From Opitutales bacterium (lineage in GTDB: Bacteria; Verrucomicrobiota; Verrucomicrobiia; Opitutales; JABSRG01): a DNA stretch of 64,000 bases. The stretch spans positions 248,001-312,000 of the forward strand of contig JANQKZ010000035.1 in NCBI GenBank assembly GCA_028280845.1. Reading direction: 5' to 3'. Positions 61,025 through 64,000 of this stretch are shown here, piece by piece. Numbering within the stretch: position 1 is the first letter of the stretch; each line of letters opens with the position of its first letter. Position numbers and translations under genes: made by a program. The notes below the pieces were generated by a model. It did not search any database and was not told the origin of the DNA. It saw only the letters and a list, made by a program, of their open reading frames with translations.

Positions 61025-61433
61025 ATAGCTGAGGGGGTTGTGTTGCCGGTAGGCGTCAAGGCCCTGAGCGCCTGCCTAAACCAGGGTTAACTAAACGTTT
61101 GTCGAGTATCGTCTAATACGAGAATTAAAAGAGGGAGTAGTTTTGATTTCGAAATAAGTAAAGGGCGTTAACTCTGTCAATCGATATTTTCAAAGATTTG
61201 ATGACTTTTTTACAATGAGGTACTCCAAAAATCCGAAAAGTCTCTATTGGAAGGGGAATAGAATCTAATCAACGTCGGAAAAATGAGAGTAAAAATAAAC
61301 CAGGGATGCTGAGGGGATTAGAGGGATAAATAGTATAGAATTGAAAAAAATTAAGTTTTTTTGAGTTTGGAAAAAATATTTTGAATTGGAGTGAGCTGGT
61401 AAATTCAAAACAGATTTCAAAGGCGGAGGTCAT
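61025..61433 (-). promoter_or_regulatory. AT-rich leader/promoter region of the TonB receptor
   Basis: 409 bases without a gene. On the minus strand TTGACA (61180-61175) is followed after 17 nt by TTATTT (61157-61152), a weak -10. The same stretch (TTATTTCGAAATCAAAAC) resembles the AT palindrome family seen upstream of other genes. Sequence 61330-61385 is strongly A/T-rich with A-tracts. Confidence 0.4.
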
Positions 61434-64000
61434 TCAGGGAGAAACCGGGTGCCCGGTAATCCGAATCACCTGATAGTATTCGAGCCTGGGCACCCTCAGG
61501 CGGAGGAGGTCTTCCTGCTGTTCAAAGGGGATATGAAGGTTTTCGCCGGGATTGGGAGAGAAAGCGGTGATGGATTGAGCGATCCAGTTGGAGGGGAGTG
61601 GCAAAGTGACCTCCAAATTCTCAACCGGTAGAGGAGGGTCTTCCCGTTTTTTTCCCAAGGGCACGTTGTAGTTAATGAGGTGGACCATGAGATGGGCAGG
61701 TCTTTCTGCATCGGAAAGGGCAAAAGCATTGATCCCGACACCGGGAGGCAGGCTTCCTTCCGGGTCGGAGAGGGAGTGGGCAGTGTGTCCCAGGGCATGA
61801 GACATATTTTGGATGATGTTCTGGACACCACCATGGGCGGGGAGGCTCACAAAAGGTGACGGGAAGTCGGCCAGGGCGCGTTGGAGGCCTGTTTCATCGA
61901 GCGTTCCAAAATCGTCGCCCATGATGAATAACCGCCCCGGATTTTCTTTGGCGAATTGTTGAAAAAGTTCCCATTGTGGAAGGGAAAGACCGCGGACACC
62001 GGGAGGAACGAGGACGGCTCGGTAGCGACGCAACCGTTCCAGGGAAAAGTTTGCCTCATGGATCAGGTCGAAAAGGACCCCGTTTTCGGCAAATCCTTTG
62101 CCGATGGCACGCAGGGCTACGATGTGGGCTTTGTCCAGGCCGTTGAAAAACTGCTCGCCGAAGGCAATAACACCGATGGGCGCCCAGACCTCGGTTCCTT
62201 GGTAGAGATGGCCATATTCTTGAAAAAAATGTCGCCATGTCCGGATAGCTCCCTGGGCATCCCACTCGGGAATGATTCGAATCCCACCACCACCGGCAAA
62301 GGCGGCGGATTCGGCGATGCTGAGAAACGCGGTTTGGGGATTCTGGTCGATGGACTGTGCCACCGCGGAGGGTAAGCCATGGCCTGCCCGGGTGAGCATG
62401 CCCACACGCATTCCGTTGGCGACGGCCTGGTTGAATTTGAACTCGAAGGCACGGCGGTTGATGACGGGGGGCTGGCCTGGAAGATCCACCAGCCCGGGAT
62501 GGGCCCCCGTCCTGCCTCCGTTCTCTTCCGATTGATTGAATGAGGCCACCGCACTGACCCGGGAGGGTTCATAAGCCCCTTTAATGTAAGCGGTGGTGTT
62601 GGCAAAAATGTGAAATTCGCCCCTGCCGGCGGAGGTTCCGACTGCCTTCAGATCCTTGAGGAAATCGACCTTGGTGTCAGTCCAGAATTCCCAGGCAAGT
62701 TTAACCAGATACAGGTCCTCTCCCGGAATAAGGGGGGTGTCTGAGGGGGGAGTATCGCTGGTGTTCAGGGCGGCGAGGTGGAACGGGTCGGCATCGGGGT
62801 AAAGGCGGATCGCCTCCAGACTTTCTGATGGAAACGTCCGCCTGATTTCCTCTGGGGAGAAACGGTCCGCCAGGTACTCCCGAAAAGCGGTCTGGCAGTA
62901 AGGGCAGAAACAGCGGACAGACCGATTGTTGTCCATGTAGACCCCGTCGTAGCCTGCTTCAGCAGCGAGCCGGACGACGTTCGACAAATGCTGTTTCCAG
63001 CTGGGGTGGTGGATGCAGGCGGCCCAGCGGCGATTGGGTGCATAGTAGTCGGGAGTCCATTCATAGTAGGTTTGGAGGCTTCCGTCCGACCGCTGCTGCA
63101 TCCAATCCCTTGGATCATCCTTTGGCCGAGGTCCCAGCCCAAACGCCTTCTCGTATTCTTCCCAATGATCGTAAAATTCCCAGAAGCCGGTCCGGTGGTC
63201 GTCGCGACCCCCGATGGTCATGGTGCATATATAGGGCATGACCCAACGCACCCCGGCGGCATGCAGCCGGTTCACCATGGCGCGGATTTTACCTATTTTC
63301 CGATGCAATTCCGCCGGGGATAGGCGGCGTATGTGTTCACCCTGACCGAATCGCTGATTCTCTCCCCCGGTTCCCGCCACCGGTCCCCAATTATGGTGCA
63401 GGGGGGCGTCTTTTCCGAGCACCAGGAGTTCCGGCGGGTTGGCTTCGATGGTCTGGAAAAAGGCTTCATCATCCAGGTGCCCCCCGGAGTAGTCCCGCAT
63501 GTAGGTGAGCGGGATTTCTGTCTTGTGCTGGTAGGGAATCTCATCGCGGATGATTTCTCGAATGAACAGGTTTCTCCAGCGGATTTCTCCTCCGTGGGTT
63601 TGCAACTGAATCGGGCCTCTTTCTGGAATGGGCCGTTGGGCTTCAGAGGGTCGTTTCCGGTCGTGGAAGTTGAACAGTTTCGCTTGGTCGACCACCAGTT
63701 TTCCGTTAAGCCAAACTGTGACGTGTTCGCCAACCATGAGAATGCGCATTGCGTTCCATTGGCCAAAAGGCTTGTCCGCGAGGATACGCGGATACCTGCC
63801 AGGATCCGCTTCCGGATTGTTATAAAGCCCCCCCGAGCCGCGATTAGCCCCGCGATCGAATTTCGCCGGATCGGTGTAATCCCAGATTTGCACCTGGGGG
63901 ACCCCGCGCAAGTAAATTCCCGAATCCGCCCGCCGTTCGGTCTTATATTCCAGAAGCAGTTCAAAATCACTGTAGTCGGAGACCGTGGTAGCAAATTTGC
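61434..64000 (-). CDS. DUF1080 domain fused to a glycosidase-like TIM barrel, partial (N-terminus outside window)
   Basis: The frame is open from the right edge of the window, so the start lies beyond 64000; the internal TTG at 63911 is not the true start. The visible N-terminal part is a DUF1080 domain ('SDYSDFELLLEYKTERRADSGIYLRG', 'PQVQIWDYTDPAKFDRG', 'WNAMRILMVGEHVTVWLNGKLVVD'). A TIM-barrel domain follows: 'VRWVMPYICTMTIGGRDDHRTGFWEFYDHWEEY', 'WAACIHHPSWKQHLSNVVRLAAEAGYDGVYMDNNRSVRCFCPYCQTAFREYL' (hypothetical glycosyl hydrolase 6-like, C-x-x-C pair) and later a glutamine-amidotransferase-like segment ('RYRAVLVPPGVRGLSLPQWELFQQF'). Together this resembles a glycosidase with an added DUF1080 module. 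Catalytic residues uncertain. Confidence 0.82.
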   Translation of the reverse strand, partial: KFATTVSDYSDFELLLEYKTERRADSGIYLRGVPQVQIWDYTDPAKFDRGANRGSGGLYNNPEADPGRYPRILADKPFGQWNAMRILMVGEHVTVWLNGKLVVDQAKLFNFHDRKRPSEAQRPIPERGPIQLQTHGGEIRWRNLFIREIIRDEIPYQHKTEIPLTYMRDYSGGHLDDEAFFQTIEANPPELLVLGKDAPLHHNWGPVAGTGGENQRFGQGEHIRRLSPAELHRKIGKIRAMVNRLHAAGVRWVMPYICTMTIGGRDDHRTGFWEFYDHWEEYEKAFGLGPRPKDDPRDWMQQRSDGSLQTYYEWTPDYYAPNRRWAACIHHPSWKQHLSNVVRLAAEAGYDGVYMDNNRSVRCFCPYCQTAFREYLADRFSPEEIRRTFPSESLEAIRLYPDADPFHLAALNTSDTPPSDTPLIPGEDLYLVKLAWEFWTDTKVDFLKDLKAVGTSAGRGEFHIFANTTAYIKGAYEPSRVSAVASFNQSEENGGRTGAHPGLVDLPGQPPVINRRAFEFKFNQAVANGMRVGMLTRAGHGLPSAVAQSIDQNPQTAFLSIAESAAFAGGGGIRIIPEWDAQGAIRTWRHFFQEYGHLYQGTEVWAPIGVIAFGEQFFNGLDKAHIVALRAIGKGFAENGVLFDLIHEANFSLERLRRYRAVLVPPGVRGLSLPQWELFQQFAKENPGRLFIMGDDFGTLDETGLQRALADFPSPFVSLPAHGGVQNIIQNMSHALGHTAHSLSDPEGSLPPGVGINAFALSDAERPAHLMVHLINYNVPLGKKREDPPLPVENLEVTLPLPSNWIAQSITAFSPNPGENLHIPFEQQEDLLRLRVPRLEYYQVIRITGHPVSP

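Noticed and set aside
1-64000. Search for tRNA, rRNA, riboswitch and CRISPR signals
   Set aside because: No tRNA cloverleaf, rRNA segment, regular spaced repeats or known riboswitch core was recognised by eye; a covariance-model search would be needed to exclude small RNAs.

Overview
The window looks like a chromosomal segment of a marine, polysaccharide-degrading Verrucomicrobiota bacterium, most likely of the Opitutae/Puniceicoccales type. This is inferred from gene content and protein style, not from an rRNA gene. The pointers are large TonB-dependent receptors without SusD partners (one with a 'LSPFEI' segment after the signal peptide), several Cys-type sulfatases, many Gfo/Idh/MocA oxidoreductases (two with Tat-type leaders), DUF1080, DUF1593, DUF5060 and DUF6807 proteins, weak Shine-Dalgarno sequences and moderately high GC. 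No rRNA, tRNA or CRISPR array was seen.

Layout. 0-9.9 kb: a partial TonB receptor (-) diverges from a GH42-type beta-galactosidase (+); a CapA-like phosphoesterase and a sulfatase form a coupled pair (-); a WD40 protein and a class V aminotransferase follow (+). 10-16.6 kb: a sulfatase and a GntP permease form an operon (-), then an LctP-type lactate permease and an SLC13/DASS anion permease (+). 17-25.2 kb: an accessory segment with two Gfo/Idh/MocA dehydrogenases, a DegT/StrS aminotransferase, a creatininase-family hydrolase and an unusual AAC(3)-like acyltransferase fused to a TIM barrel, then two unknown membrane proteins and the fossil C-terminus of a tyrosine recombinase, which suggests an acquired island. 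25.4-30.7 kb: a DUF5060 glycosidase-like protein coupled to a DUF1593 protein, a REP/BIME-like palindromic element and a broken beta-helix gene.

30.7-44.1 kb holds the most striking object: thirteen abutting or overlapping genes on the minus strand. In transcription order they are an MFS transporter, a cyclase-family hydrolase, a split transketolase, a Zn alcohol dehydrogenase, an SDR, a Gfo/Idh/MocA dehydrogenase, a second SDR, a TIM-barrel isomerase, a YjhG/YagF-type pentonate dehydratase, an acylating acetaldehyde dehydrogenase, 4-hydroxy-2-oxovalerate aldolase and an HpcH/HpaI aldolase. This reads as a complete oxidative sugar pathway: import, oxidation, lactone opening, dehydration to a 2-keto-3-deoxy acid, aldol cleavage to pyruvate and an aldehyde, and capture of the aldehyde as acyl-CoA. 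Combining a pentonate dehydratase with the DmpFG (MhpEF) aldolase-dehydrogenase pair is unusual and would suit a 5-deoxypentonate or a pentonate.

44.4-55.1 kb is the matching extracellular and regulatory part: DUF1080, beta-helix and DUF1961 polysaccharide-active proteins, an FG-GAP protein, an AraC regulator, a SorAB-like sulfite dehydrogenase, a Tat-exported Gfo/Idh/MocA protein and a sulfatase. An 18-bp box recurs with one mismatch in front of both the 13-gene operon and the FG-GAP gene, and a weaker relative precedes the Gfo/Idh/MocA gene at 55.4 kb; the AraC protein encoded between them is the obvious candidate ligand. 55.4-64 kb: a Gfo/Idh/MocA gene (+), a DUF6807 gene behind a strong terminator, a 975-residue TonB receptor and a partial DUF1080-glycosidase fusion that runs off the right edge.
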